Source: Punica granatum | Taxonomy: Eukaryota; Streptophyta; Magnoliopsida; Myrtales; Lythraceae | NCBI RefSeq assembly: GCF_007655135.1 | Contig: NC_045129.1 | Span: 30,133,122 to 30,197,121 of the forward strand | Direction of reading: 5' to 3' | DNA: 64,000 bases | In this document: positions 36,831 through 49,900 of the stretch, piece after piece | Layout: every line of letters begins with the position of its first letter | Position numbering within the stretch: position 1 is the stretch's first letter | The notes under the pieces: generated by a model | Databases searched by the model: none | Seen by the model: only the letters and a program-made list of their open reading frames with translations | Told to the model about the DNA's origin: nothing | Program-made: the position numbers and the translations under genes

Positions 36831-37194
36831 TGGGGCAATGAGAAGCAATGCAGTAGAGAGCTGAGGATTTGAGATTAGAGTTATGAGCCTACAATGTTAA
36901 TCCTCTCCTTTTTGTTTTTCAACTATATATTATATATACATAGATTCATTGTAAGCCATATCGCTCATTTTTATTTTTCATTTATACCCTTTTCTTTTTG
37001 TCATTTTTAATATTTTTTCGTGAATATTCTTTGAATTTCTTCTCACATCCTCCAAAAGAATTTTAAAATTATCATATTTTAGCCATACATACAATTAAAT
37101 AAAACATATCAGATCCTACAAAAGTTGGCCAAATTATCATTTTGATACTCATGTGCATTACTATTTTCCTCAATATGATATTGCACAACTCTTT

Positions 37195-37375
37195 TATTTA
37201 TATAAAACTAGTAGAGAACGGAGAAAAGGAGTTTCGTCAGGCGTCACCTTCAACCTGGGACTAATAGTCCTAGGTTTGACTCTTGCCCCTGTGACTCCCA
37301 TGCCCATTCCCCTTTTCCTATCTATCCCCGTCTAGAGGCGTATGTCTCCTTTATTCAAAAAAAAAAAAAATAGTG
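37195..37375 (+). mobile_element. Possible SINE or short retroposon with A-tail
   Basis: A locally GC-richer 170-bp block contains AGGTTTGACTCTTGCC, similar to a pol III B box, and ends in A13 or more at 37358-37370. Box A and target duplications are not clear, so it may be another retroposon tail. Confidence 0.35.
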
Positions 37376-38295
37376 GAGGAAGTAATTGCGATTGAAGCAT
37401 GTCAAAATATATGTTTTCATTGTGATGTTTTGCGTTCTTATTGATTCCTCAATTCTTTCTTCAGTCTTTTCTTTCTTTTAACAAGAAATTACTATCATAT
37501 AACAATTTTCTATAAATATTTTTAATAATTAATAAAATTATAAAATTTTAATTAATTAATCCAAAAATTATGAATAATATAAGAAATATATAGGTTAATT
37601 TCGTTAAATTTATCAACAAACTAAAATATTCATATATTTTAAACTAATAGTGATGAACTAAATTTTGAATGCTGGGGTTAAATTTGGTACTTTCTATAAT
37701 AAAATAGGTGCTTCGCAAAAACATTATAGTATATTATTGTATTTGAGAAGTCATTATGTAAATATATAAATAATATAGTTATTATAAATAGTATATTTGC
37801 GATTCGGATGAGGACTATAAGATTGCAATAATGCTAAGACATAATGAGATTACATATTGGAAAAATATAATTTTGGTCCTCAACCTTTGAATTTTTATCA
37901 TTTTTGTCCCAAACCTTTCTTTTTTTGCTATTCTCATCCTTAAACTTTGTTTTTACCGTTTTAGTCCTGCTGTCCATTTTTCCCCTTAAAAACCTCATTT
38001 TCTCCGTCGAAAAAATAATTTTTAAAATAATTATAATTTTTAAAAATAGATAAAAATAAAAATATCAAAAAATAAAAAAAATCTAAAAATATATATAAAA
38101 AGGGGGTGCAGCGGTTGGGGGCGCCCCCGCTAGCCATCACCCCACGACGGAGATCGCCGGTAGGGTCGGATCTCGCTGGCGACTTCTGCCAGGGGGTAGC
38201 AGCCATCAAATCAATTATTTAAAAAATGCAATATTTTATGTGGCACAAGTGACTTATCATTATTTATTAATAGGTCGCGAAAAACATAAAACCAT
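37376..38295. other. AT-rich DNA with a GC-rich element core
   Basis: Positions 37860-37990 read like an element arm (ATTTTGGTCCTCAACCTTTG then two CCAAACCTTT/CTTAAACTTT echoes). They are followed by AT-rich DNA and a GC-rich island at 38100-38210. No mirror arm was found. No gene. Confidence 0.4.
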
Positions 38296-39392
38296 TTTAG
38301 AACAATTAAAATAGGTCCATCGGGCCCTGGAATAGAGTAGGATGGGTTTTCTCACACGTGGGGATCCATCCTTTTCCTCTAATTTTTTTATTAATTGAAA
38401 TGTGCAAATCTTTTTTTTTCTCCCTTGTGTCAATCGATAGGCAAATGTCCAACTAATCCAATTAGTTTATGTTTGAGCTAGGTTACCTCACTAAAAGTTA
38501 AAGTTTCCATGGATTTTGTCCAATCACAAGCGTCGACTATCCTAAAATCAATTCACGTCGAAAACAAGGCTATTTTAGTTTATCACCAATTTAAGTACTC
38601 TTTTTTTGTTTGCGACATTAGAAATGTCGTTGTATTTTTGTAAAATATGCAAGATCATACTAACATGTTGACTGAGACTCATTTCCACTTAGGTATAGAC
38701 TTGGCTATTACAATGGGATGTTTTTATTGAATATCAAACCTCTATGGCAAGTAAAGTTTGTCCACTTTAAATTAGCCGGCCTTTGAAGACCTATTATATT
38801 TCAATCATAGTTTTTTTTTATTATTGTTGTTGTTGTTGTTATTATTATTATTATTATGATTAAGAACAATTAAAGCAAATCCGTTGAGATCTGGGAGCGA
38901 GTAGGGTGGCCTTTCCCACCCTAAAGGATCGACCTTGCTCCTTTTCTTTTTCCAGTTTTATTTTTTAATTTAATTTGAATATACAAATCTTTTCTCTCTG
39001 ATGTGCACAGCCTGGTATGTGAAAGTCCAACTGGTCCAATTAATCTATCTTTAAGGTAGGTCGTCCAACTAAAGCATAAAATTCTCCATGGATTTTCTCT
39101 AATCACGAGTGTTGAATTTCCAAAAACCAACCCATAGTGGTAAAAAACCTATTTCGATTCATTACTAATTTATGTAGTCTTTTTTATTTACGACAATAGA
39201 AATGTTCTTATAGTTTTTGTGAAACGTAATGTTATGTTAGCATGCTGACTGAAATTGATTTTCATTAGGATTGACTTGTCTATTACGAGGAGATGCTTTT
39301 ACTGAATATCGAATGCCAATTGCAAATAAAATTCATCACCTTAACATTAGCGAACCATTTAAGACATATTATATTGCGACCATGATTTTCAA
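38296..39392. repeat. Tandem duplication of a ~520-570-bp segment
   Basis: Copy 1 (about 38296-38815) and copy 2 (about 38868-39392) share the ordered phrases AACAATTAAARYARRTCC, GTCCAACTRRTCCAATTA, CCATGGATTTT, ATTGAATATCRAA and GACMTATTATATT. They are diverged, with a trinucleotide (TTG/TTA)n tract between them. Non-coding; nature unknown. Confidence 0.75.
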
Positions 39393-41560
39393 ATTAGAAT
39401 TATTAATAATTCAAAATAAAATTGGTGAAGGGAATTGTTAGTTTTTATATTGTGTGAAATATTAATTAGTACAATATTTTAAAAACTCTGGATCATTTAC
39501 TATTAATTGAGAGTTCACAGTTTTTACATATAACTAATCATTAGTTTTAGTTATACTCTTTATTACACAAACTAATATGATAAATCAAAAAGTTGATAGA
39601 AAATGTTTAGGACCTGCTGCATTGCGCGAGTGTTAACCCTAGTTAATGAATTAAGTTGTTAGAAGAATACAATTAACTAGGCTTTTTTTACTCCTGAATT
39701 ACACGAGACTTTTACTATAAATATAACTGAATTTACCTAATTAAAACTCTAATTACTTTTAGTTAAATTTCAAAAATAATTATTATTTTTATATAGTATA
39801 TAATATCTAATAATTTTATCCATATATCCTAAGGAATTATGATTAATTCATATATTACTACTATATTGGAGAAGAAGCAGTGATATAACATTTTCACAAT
39901 TATCTTTTCTCCAATTCAATTAAAAATTAGTTACCACAAATTTTGAGGATATATTAAAATCATCATCATCATCATTTGTCTTTTATCTATCTATCTATAT
40001 CTTCTATATTTATTATATATACTAAAAGAGAATTCTGAGGAGCTCTCTTAGTGAGCCACATCATCTATGCAATAATGGAATTATATTCTCTCACCAGACC
40101 AAAAAAATATATAACCCTCAACAATTTACTTTAAAATTATTTTCTCAATAACAAAAAGTGCAAAATGAGTTTAATGTAGGAGGAACTTTTCCTCACTCTC
40201 ACATAAAAAAAAATTCTAAATAATTAATAAAGAAATTTTAAGAATGACCTTTTACTGTATCTATACGATCAGTATATTTATAATTGTCATTTTTTATCTT
40301 TTAGCACCAACACAATCCCATAAAATCCTCTTATCTACTCTTTTCATATTCATCATATTATTTTTTATTTTCTCATTCTTTCTTGAGTTCCAAGTATGAA
40401 AGAAAATATTTACTATACATATCAAATCTATTTATGGAACTTTATGAAAAATGCTAAAATAATTTTTTTATGAATAATGTAAATCAAAGAAACTATTTTA
40501 AAGAAGATGTATTTTTAAGGTATTCAAATTAATATAGGTTATATATAATACAATTAATCTCAAATCAACATTTAAATTTAAATTTCAATATAATATAATA
40601 AAATTATCTAATAAAGCAATAAGCTATAATTTTGTAATTGCATTATTTCAATAATGTGCCAAAAAATTTACATTTAGTCAAAACAAAAGTTTGTTAGTAT
40701 GTATATATATTTATATATATATATATATACTTGATAATAAATAGTATATAACCTGACATAATAATGATGTCTTGGTTGTTCTAAAATATTGCATATGCTT
40801 TTTGGATATATATACATATATTTATTTATTATTAAATATATCAAGTAAAATTTTGAGAATTAACTCATCAAAAAAATTTAGTTGAGAAAAGATGATATGG
40901 TCCATAGCGAATAGCGGGTTTATTACTAGTTATTATTATATGGGGTTCACTTTCTCATTCCTAATTTATCCAGGTTAAATATATCTTAATAATTAAGAGC
41001 ATCAATTTAGGATCAAAATAGTGAAATTATTCATCCAAGCCCATGTACCTCACTTATAACTAGAAAAATTACTCATACTTCCAATTGAAAAAAATTATAC
41101 AAAAACTAGTTACTTCTCTTTTACACTCCTATGTTTTCTTTCACCTGTCATTTCTCTCCTCTCCTCGTTTTGGACATTGCTTTGCTCCCAAGAGCTATAC
41201 GTGTTTTTATATGTAATGATAAGTTTATTATTTTCATTAAATTATAATTAAAATCTTAAATTAATCATATGTAACAAAAATGCCGGCCATATAATATTTT
41301 CCTCGAATGTAGATGAAACCAATCTATCAATCAATATATTTGATTATTTTTTATTTTCTTTATGTGCATTCCCGTAGTTGTAGTAACTTATTATTCTTCC
41401 CAAAATGCCCCTTGTGAGTTTAAGATTATAAAATGAAAGGGCTTAAATTGGAGAAGAAGTTAAATCGCATAGTCGTCATTTTAATAATTTTTTTGGGTAG
41501 GATTTTTTTTTTCTGGGGTAGGACATTTTAATAATTTTTTAACCACCTATCATCACCACT
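39393..41560. other. AT-rich gene desert
   Basis: No ORF above about 60 codons with any recognisable content. Simple sequence includes (TCA)n near 39961 and (TA)n near 40710-40730. Nothing else supported. Confidence 0.5.
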
Positions 41561-41595
41561 TTCCCTCTGTTCTCCCTCTCTCTCTTGTCCTATCA

Positions 41596-41598
<3 letters not shown>

Positions 41599-41658
<60 letters not shown>
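41599..41658. repeat. (CT)n microsatellite
   Basis: About 29 uninterrupted CT dinucleotides after a CT-rich lead-in, ending in CCCCC. Confidence 0.95.
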
Positions 41659-41660
<2 letters not shown>

Positions 41661-42301
41661 CCATTACTCCCCTTTTCCTTCTCTAATTTAATTTAAAAGT
41701 TAGGCATCATCAAAATTCCATTTTCATATTATAGTTAAGAAAATCTATTTACATTTAAAATTTTTTTAAAAGTAGTTATGTTTCTGTTAGATATTAGTGA
41801 TGGTGGCCCGCGCATGCCCAGTGTGTTCTTATCTATGCATGTTATTATGGTTAAAAAAATCTATTTACATTTTTAAAAAATTTTAGATATTCGCATGTTA
41901 GTATATCTAGATGATATTGTTTAAGACAATTAATTGTCTAAAAATTTAACGGTTAGAGTTTACTTCAAAGAGGTCCACAAGGCCAATGGGTTACTTTAAT
42001 CCATAACTAGTCCTTCGCCCGCGCATTGCATAGATATTTGTATTTTTAGGATACGCATAAGCATGTTGTAGATTTATTAATTTTTTTAGGAAATTCAAAA
42101 TTCATTAATGACTTTATTTAGGATTACTTTCTAGAGAAAGGAAAAGATTATGGTAAAATTAAAAAGTCAATGCGGGAAACGTGAATGGACAATAAACATT
42201 TAGCTCCTTATTTACCAAGGATGCTTATGTTGGAACTCATCAACAAAATGACTAGGAGGCTCTCCTTAAGAGTACTTTAAATTACTATGTATAGATAAAG
42301 T

Positions 42302-42371
42302 TTGATGAAATAGGCCATGTGTAAGAGACAAGCTATTTGATGAAATAGGCCATGTGTAAGAGACAAGCTAT
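42302..42371. repeat. Perfect 35-bp tandem duplication
   Basis: The 35-bp unit starting TTGATGAAATAGGCCATGTG occurs at 42302-42336 and again, identical, at 42337-42371. The lack of divergence points to a recent event. Confidence 0.95.
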
Positions 42372-42460
42372 TGTTTTTATTTTTTTTACGGGGACTGGGC
42401 CATTTATTCTTTTATTTCTAACCATATAATTGGCCCATTCAATTGTAAATTGCTATTTGT

Positions 42461-42516
42461 GGGCGATACATGTGCTACAATGGCCGGGACAAAGGCTCGC
42501 GATCCCGCGAGCTACA
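42461..42516 (+). other. Plastid 16S rRNA gene fragment (NUPT)
   Basis: GTGCTACAATGGCCGGGACA followed by AAAGGCTCGCGATCCCGCGAG matches the region near base 1220-1260 (E. coli numbering) of chloroplast 16S rRNA as I know it. A few bases are missing after GCGAG, and C-to-T changes (GATACATGTG for GACACACGTG) suggest methyl-cytosine decay. Only ~55 bp is present, so it is a nuclear insertion of plastid DNA and not an rRNA gene. Confidence 0.75.
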
Positions 42517-44940
42517 CTTGCTAATATTTTATATTTTCTCAAAATTTACCTTGTGTGTTGAATTCTCGTGCTTGTGAGTTATGTCATTCATTCAGAATTC
42601 GGTAATGGTTGTCTTCTCTATTAGAATTCTCGGTTTTTTGTTTTGCTGAATTTAGTAATGATGGAATTCTCGTGTTTGTTATATGTGGAATTAATTAGTT
42701 AGCGTTTATTAATTGAAAAAATATCAAAAGTGAAAAAAAAACACTTAAGATCCGAAAGTAGTTCACATAGAAGGAAGTGACTACGTCTCAATAAATTAAT
42801 CGAGACAGCGAATTTTCTATGAAATTATTAAAAATTCCATCCATTTCCTTTTTTTATGAATTAAATTCAAGCAATTTTGAATTTACTAGAGAAAGGCTCG
42901 CACTTTGCTGCGACGATGGCAAAACAATTTTTATAATACAATTATTTTTGTTTATATTATTCAATTATATATGATAAATATGAGTTAGTAGATGTAATCC
43001 TGATATCGAAGTAACTAAATTATTTTTAAAATAAGAAAAATTAAATCTAGTTTTTTTTCTCGGTAAAAGTAAAATATAGTTGACTACACAATGCATTTGT
43101 ATGGTATCTAGTATGTTCAAATCATAAGTTAAAAGTCATTATGAATGATAAAAACAAATTAAAATAATCTAAAATAACAAAATTGATGTAATATCATAAG
43201 AAAATAACTGGTAATTATAATTTTATTCTCATAATTTAAAAGTAATAATATAGTTTATTTACGATAATATGATATCCATTTATGATAATATGGCAATCTC
43301 ATACCTTGTTACAAGGCCCAAAGATAATAATAAAATTTTCTTAATAAGGTCTATAGATGCAATAGTAAGAAATTATTTATGAGGAAAATGATATAATTGA
43401 AATTTTCTCTCTTATAACAAATAATTGAGATCAGTTTTATTGAAAGAAAATGTATCAAGATATTATTTTCACCTATAAATCAATTGTTACAATGTAAGCA
43501 TCATTGGTCCAAGTAACTTAAATAATATGTATATCTATTTAACTTCTCAATTGCATCGTATTTTTAATCGCATTAAATTTTCAAAATTGATAATAGTTTT
43601 GTGAATTATTTTTTACTTCTATTTCAATCTAGGTATTTTGGTGTGTGTGCTTCTTTGTATCGTTGCATGGATTTTGTTACATTTGTAGGAAAAGAATTCA
43701 AAGAGAGATTAATCTTTCAGTAAATTCTTCAGTTTAAAACTAGAATTTTTAGCTTGATACAACAAAAATCTTTTTACTCTAGTTTCATGAAAAAAAAATT
43801 CTCAATTTGAATAGTAGGATTTAATAAATATATATTAATCAAAAGAATAAATAAAACAACATAAATAAATAATGGTGAAGTTCATGGAGAATTTCCAATA
43901 TAAGAAAAATATAAAAATATCCCAATAACGAAAAAAACACGCATTCAAAAGTTGAAAGTATCGCTTATTCTTAATCTAAATATGATACGGCTTAAAATAA
44001 AAATAGAGGGTTGAAGGACAATGTTATCCACATAATATTATTCTCCCCTCTCTCTTTCTTCCCATGGTCAACCTCTCCTCAATTATTTTCAAATTCTATC
44101 TCCAATTCTTAATTTGTATATAACTTGACCTTAATTTTTTTCTTACTCTTCCAAATAAATCCATCCATGAACATATTGAAAAAAAATCATTATCGTTGGA
44201 GCATGGTATGCACAAGTTAGCACGTGCTAATGCACGAGTTTTTTAGTATATATAAATACAGAAATAAGAAAAAGGAAAATGAAAATAATAAAGAATATAT
44301 ATATATATATGTATGTACGTAGATACATGAGAAAAGGCCAAAATGAAAATGAAATTAAAAATATAAAACATGGGCTTGACATGTGGCTTGATGTGGGATT
44401 AAATTTGACAAGAGTTTTGTGCAAAAAATAATAAAATGATAAAAAAAGAGAAAAATTATGAGAGTGTCAATGGCTTCATGTACAAGAGTTTTAGTATATT
44501 AAAAGAAAAGATACCTAATTAAATAAAAAATAACTAATGAGATTTTTTTTGGTATTCACTAAAAATTTAATGAGAAATATACTAATAATAAAAAAATATT
44601 AAACAAATTAATTTATTCCTAATAAGACAATAGGTAATAATGCCATAATTTCTTCTGCATTCATTAAAAAAATAATAAGATATAAATATAATATATGGGA
44701 AATATTAAAATAAAAGGAAAAACAAATTTTGCAAGAGCATTAAAACATTACGTTCTCTCTTTATAGATGCTCAAAATTGTATAACCTTACAATATTTATG
44801 TTTCTATTTGAAATATCAAATAATACATTAATTTATCATAAAAATGTAATTACAATATGTTGTGCATAGAACGGGTAAAAATCTATTAAAAGTAGATAAG
44901 AGGAACAATAGAATGAGAGAAGAAAAGAGATGATAGTTAT
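42517..44940. other. AT-rich gene desert
   Basis: No gene, RNA gene or complete element recognised. Short phrases such as GCACGTGCTAATGCACGAG (near 44221) may be ends of decayed elements. Confidence 0.45.
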
Positions 44941-44949
44941 TTTAAAATC

Positions 44950-47213
44950 GGGAAAATAACTCCATATAACACAGTTTTTATTTTATTTTCACTTCCTAGC
45001 ACGTTTTTTAAAGTTGTTACGATCTAGCACGAATCACCATTTTATTCCGGGATCTAGCACACCATTAAACTCCGTCTAAAAACCGTTAAACACCGTTAGA
45101 CGAAGTATAATGGTGTGCTAGATCCGGGAATAAAATTGTGATTCGTGCTAGATCGTGACAACTTTTTAAAACGTGCTAGGAAGTGAAAATAAGGTAAAAA
45201 CTGTGCTATATGAGGCTATTTTCTCTTTTTTTATTGAAGATTCACCGCCCAAAAAAACCTGAAAATTAGTGTGGAGCTTTATAATAATATTATGAACATG
45301 GGTTAAAAGTTTAAACTATTTTTGAGATTGGATGGTTCACAAAAACTATCAAAATCAGAATATCGAAAAAATGGATAAATATTTTTTATCTGAAGATTCA
45401 CTACCCAAAAAATTTTGAAAATATGTGTGGAGCTTTATAATAATATCAGGAACATGGGGGTAAAAGTTTCATCTTGTTTTGAGATCGGGTGATTCACAAA
45501 ACTATAAAAATCGAAACACCGAAAAGATAGGTAAATATATTTTATTTGAATATTTACTGCCCAGAAAAATATGAAAATCTGTGAGGAGCTTTATAATAAT
45601 GTTAGGAAAATGGGGAAAAAGTTTCATCTCATTTTGAGATCGGACGGTTCACAAAAACTATCAAAATCTGAGCACCGAAAAGAAGGGAAATTATTTTTTA
45701 TCTGAAGATTCACCACCCAAAAAATTTCAAATTTTGTGTGGAGCTTTATAATAATATCAGAAACATGGGGTAAAAGTTTCACCTCGTTTTGAAATCGGAC
45801 GATTCACAAAAACTATCTAAATCACAACACCGAAGAGGTAAATATTTTTTATCTGAATATTTACTGCCCAGAAAAATCTGAAAATTTGTGTAGAGCTTTA
45901 TAATAACATCAGGAACATGAGGTAAAAGTTTCATCTCGTTTTGAGATCGAGCGATTAACAAAAACTATCAAAATCGAAACACCGAAAAGATGGGTAAATA
46001 TATTTTATTTGAAGATTCACCTCCCAAAAAAATCTGAAAATCTGTGATGAGCTTTATAATAATGTTAGGAACATGGGAAAAAATTTTCATCTCATTTTGA
46101 GATCGGACGGTTAACAAAAACTTTCAAAATCAAAGCACCGAAAAAGGGTAACTATTTTTTTATCTGAAGATTCACTACCTAAAAAAATTTGAAATTTTTG
46201 TGGAGCTTTATAATAATATCAGGAACATCGGGTAAAGTTTTCACATCGTTTTGAGATCGAACGATTCACAAAAGCTATCTAAATCACAACATCGAAAAAA
46301 GAGGTAAATATTTTTTATCTGAAAATTCACTATCCAGAAGAATCCAAAATTTGTATGAAGCTTTATAATAACATCAGGAATATGGGGTAAAAAGTTTCAT
46401 CTCGTTTTGAGATCGAGCGATTAACAAAAACTATTAAAATTGAAACACCGAAAAGATGGGTAGATTTATCTAAAGATTCACCTTCCAAAAAAAATCTGAA
46501 AATCTGTGAGGAGCTTTATAATAATGTTAGGAACATGGAAAAAAAGTTTCATCTCATTTTGAGATCGGACGGTTCACAAAAACTATCAAAATCAGAGCAT
46601 CGAAAAGAAGGGTAATTATTTTTTATCTGAATATTCACCACCTAGAAAAATTTGAAATTTTGTGTGGAGCTTTATAATAATATCAAGAACGCGAGGTAAA
46701 AGTTTCACCTCGTTTTTAGATCGGACGATTCACAAAAGCTATCTAAATCACAACACTAAAAAAAGATGTAAATATTTTTTATTTCAAAAGTCACCACCCA
46801 GAAAAATCTGAAAATTAGTGTGGAGGTTTATAATAACATCAGGAACATAGGGTAAAAGTTTCACGTTGTTTTGAGATCGTACGGCTCAAAAAAATATCAA
46901 AATCAGAACACCGAAAAGAGTGGTAAATACTTTTTAAGGGAAAATAGCCTCATGTAACACAGTTTTTGCCTTATTTTCACTTCCTACCACGTTTTTAAAA
47001 GTTGTCACGATCTAGTACGAATCACCATTTTATTACCAGATCTAGTACGCCGTTAAACTCCATCTAACGGTGTTTAACGGTTTTTAGACGGAGTTTGACG
47101 GTGTGCTAGATTCGGGACAAAAATGGTGATTCGTGCTAGATCGTGAAAACTTTTAAAAACGTATTAAGAAGTGAAAATAAGGTTAAAATTGTACTATATG
47201 AGGCTATTTTCCC
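44950..47213. mobile_element. Composite satellite-carrying MULE-like element
   Basis: Two palindromic modules of exactly 276 bp (44950-45225 and 46938-47213) enclose a satellite array. The outer ends are GGGAAAATAACTCCATATAA and, inverted, GGGAAAATAGCCTCATATAG. The outer flanks are TTTAAAATC (44941-44949) and TTTAAAATA (47214-47222), matching at 8 of 9 positions. The inner flanks of the single modules do not match, so the unit that inserted was probably the whole 2.26 kb. The 9-bp duplication and the terminal blocks GGGAAAAT, CACAGTTT and ATTTTCAC (at 1-8, 21-28, 36-43) equal those of the MULE at 49125. No protein is encoded, so it is non-autonomous. Confidence 0.8.
45236..46935. repeat. Satellite array, 11 x ~155 bp with trimer organisation
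   Basis: Marker GAGATCGGACGATTCACAAA-like sequence recurs at about 45326, 45481, 45640, 45790, 45943, 46098, 46250, 46408, 46560, 46718 and 46872. Each unit also has GAAGATTCACCACCC and GAGCTTTATAATAAT. Variants repeat every third unit: ATCGAAACACCGAAAAGAT(A/G)GG in units 2, 5, 8; TCATCTCATTTTGAG with GAGCA(C/T)CGAAAA or similar in 3, 6, 9; CTATCTAAATCACAACA in 4, 7, 10. So the array is three ~463-bp trimers with single flanking units. Confidence 0.9.
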
Positions 47214-49124
47214 TTTAAAATATAAATCTATCTATTCTCCAATTTTTATGCTGCGTTTGGTTTGTAAGTAACATTTTAAAATCAGATTTCGATTTTGAAA
47301 AAGAGTGGTATAAATGGTTATGTATGGGGCCCACCATTTGACTTTGTATGAGTTATGTGATTTTAATTTTGAAAAAGAGTGGTATAAATGGGGCCCACCC
47401 TTTGACTTTGTATGAATTATTTTCTTTTATTGTAGGTAGAATTAAGTTAAAGTAAGATTTTAAAATGTAACTTTGAATGCAAAAGGAGCTATATTCCAAC
47501 AATATCCTTGTACCATTGTGAGTTTTTTGCACCCTTTCGGTTCATGACGCACCATTTCGGTTCGTGACTTTGGTCGCATATTTTATAATATATATATATA
47601 TATATATATATTCAGGTTCTTTCCTGCACTTTTAGTCACACTGTTTCGGTTCGTGAATTTTTGTCACATACTTTCATTATGTTTATATTCATGTTCTTCC
47701 TAGTCATGATTCATTTCCACCATTCCAACTTTGCTCCCTTCATGTCAGTGTCAATCGACTTAGTTCTTCATTTCAGGTGTGTGTTTCTTATTTTTTCGTA
47801 TCGATAAGATTTTCCTTAATTAATTACGAGTATGCTGTGAACTTTCTTTCCCTATAATCTATTGATAAGACCTTAAATAGATAAATTTAATCATCAAATA
47901 CAATTTCATATTTCATGAAAGGATGTCATTGCTAAATGAATGTGACTATTCAAATAAGTGCACTTTTTTCTGCTATATATACGTTACAATTTTCAAATAG
48001 ACATATGAAAAATCATTGTGAACACCATTCTCCCTCAAAAACTTTTCTTCTTGATAATTTTATTAAGAAGTCTCAAAAGATTATTGATGTTGTTGTCCAA
48101 AAATCTTAGTAGTTGTATTCTTATATTTCAAAAGATATGTTGTCTCTTATAAAATATCTATTCGCATATAATTTATAGATTTTTTATGGATCTTCAACAG
48201 AGAATATTATGATTCTCGAACAATTCTTTATCTGTTGTTCTTTATAGTTTCTCTTCTTCTTCTTTTTTGGATATCATAGGCTTCCCTCCATGTTTAGAGA
48301 TATTATTTGATTGTCTTTTATCGTTTTCTCTCTAATTTTTTTCTTCATACTCTTGATCAGACTTTCATAGGAAGCATAGGAAATCGAGCAGTTGGGGCCT
48401 TTAGCCAGCAATCACCACCCACTGACTATCTCACCTAGGGCGGTAGTGCCCTTCAATGAACCACCATCAGCCCGGTCTGCCTTTCTCTTTCGTTTTCAAT
48501 CCCGTAAGTTTGCTCTTTATATGGGTATATAAAATTATTCTAATATTTTAGAATTTATATATTTTAGATTTAACATTTGAAACATAAAAAGTTTAAAATA
48601 TTGGAAAGGCCTTATTAAAATATTAACAAATGTTATGTCTCGTTTATACAAAAATAAATGTTTTAGTCTGAAAGAAAAAAATTCAAATCTTTTTTATACT
48701 TATTTCAAATTAAAATTGAGAATAAATTAAAATTATATGTGATTTACAGATAAAAAGAAAATTAGCAATAATGATTCATTAATTTTGACGCAATTTCTTT
48801 TTTGTTATTTTGTTTTTCTCTCATTTTTAAAGAACATTGTTCACTCTTTTTACTCTTAATTATCATGATTTTAATCTTTCATTCGACTAAGGCTAATTAT
48901 ATTAATTAATTATTGCTCGCATTTTATTTTTGCGTATTTAAAATTTATTATATATGTAGTACAACCAAAATATTAAATTACTAATGTACTTAAAATGAAT
49001 ATTCATTACAATTTCTTTTCGATTAAACATTAGAATTGAAATTTTTTTCCTCTTTTTTTTTAATTAACAACTTCAAAATTTCAACAAATATATAATAGTT
49101 TCAAAATGTGCAATATTAAAAGAT
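47214..49124. other. AT-rich spacer with one repeated segment
   Basis: Positions 47252-47480 hold a segment with two GTGGTATAAATGG...CCCACC...TTTGACTTTGTATGA units, found again at 63306-63530, so it is a dispersed element. Positions 47500-47680 repeat CRCCNTTTCGGTTCRTGA phrases around a (TA)n run. No gene seen. Confidence 0.55.
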
Positions 49125-49379
49125 GGGAAAATACTAGTACATATCACAGTTTCAAAACAATTTTCACAATGCATCAGATTAAGAAAAATTAATATGGTGC
49201 AACACGAAAATTTTGAAAATTTTAACCTTGCATCATTTCCGTTAATTGATGGATGGAAAGCTGACGTGTCTCGGTAATTGGACAAACGGTGCCAATATGG
49301 CCGCGCCAACTCAGCATTTGGGTCCTACTCCTTTCTTTCCCCCAGCCCCAATTAAACGGTCTTAGCTTCAATTTGTCTA

Positions 49380-49800
49380 ATTAGGGTTCATTTCGCCAAT
49401 TAGGGTTCAATTCCCCCAAATTGAACTTCAATTCGCCCATTTCCTCCAATTTCAGAGAAGGCGTAATCGGCGACAAACCCATGGATGCTTCGTTTGTCTT
49501 CCTCAGTTGGTATGGTTCATTTCATTTTGATACTTATTAGGTTCAATTCCTCCAATTAGAGTTCAAGTCCCCCAAATTTTAGTTCAATTCGTCCATTTTC
49601 CCCAATTTTAGAGAAGAGATAATCGGCGACAAAGAGGTGGATGCTTCGTTTGTCTTCCTCAGATGGTATGGTTCATTTCATTTCAATGCTTTGCTTGCAT
49701 CTCCATTTCCCCTAATTTCAGTTGCAATCGGTAAAGAGAAGTGGTAATAGGTGATCCTAAGGTCGATGCTTCGTTTGTGCTTCTCATCTAGTATCAGAAA
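49380..49800. repeat. Triplicated leader segment inside the MULE
   Basis: Three tandem copies of a ~115-155-bp segment have the phrases CCAATTTYAGAGAAG, TAATCGGCGACAAA and GATGCTTCGTTTGTCTTCCT, starting near 49433, 49588 and 49702; the third is most diverged. They lie between the left TIR and the ATG of the GRF gene and may carry promoter or leader function. Confidence 0.85.
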
Positions 49801-49900
49801 ATGAAGTGGTGATCACTGATCCTTTACAATTTTTAATGTTAATTTTGCTTTCTCTGTTGCTAGCAGTTGTATAGTATAGAGCATAATTGTTGTCAAAAAA

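Noticed and set aside
42461..42516. rRNA gene
   Set aside because: Only ~55 bp of the plastid 16S sequence is present, so it is an organelle DNA insertion.
44950..47213. Two independent MITE insertions on either side of a satellite
   Set aside because: The 9-bp flanks of each single module do not match, whereas the outermost flanks do; kept only as an alternative.
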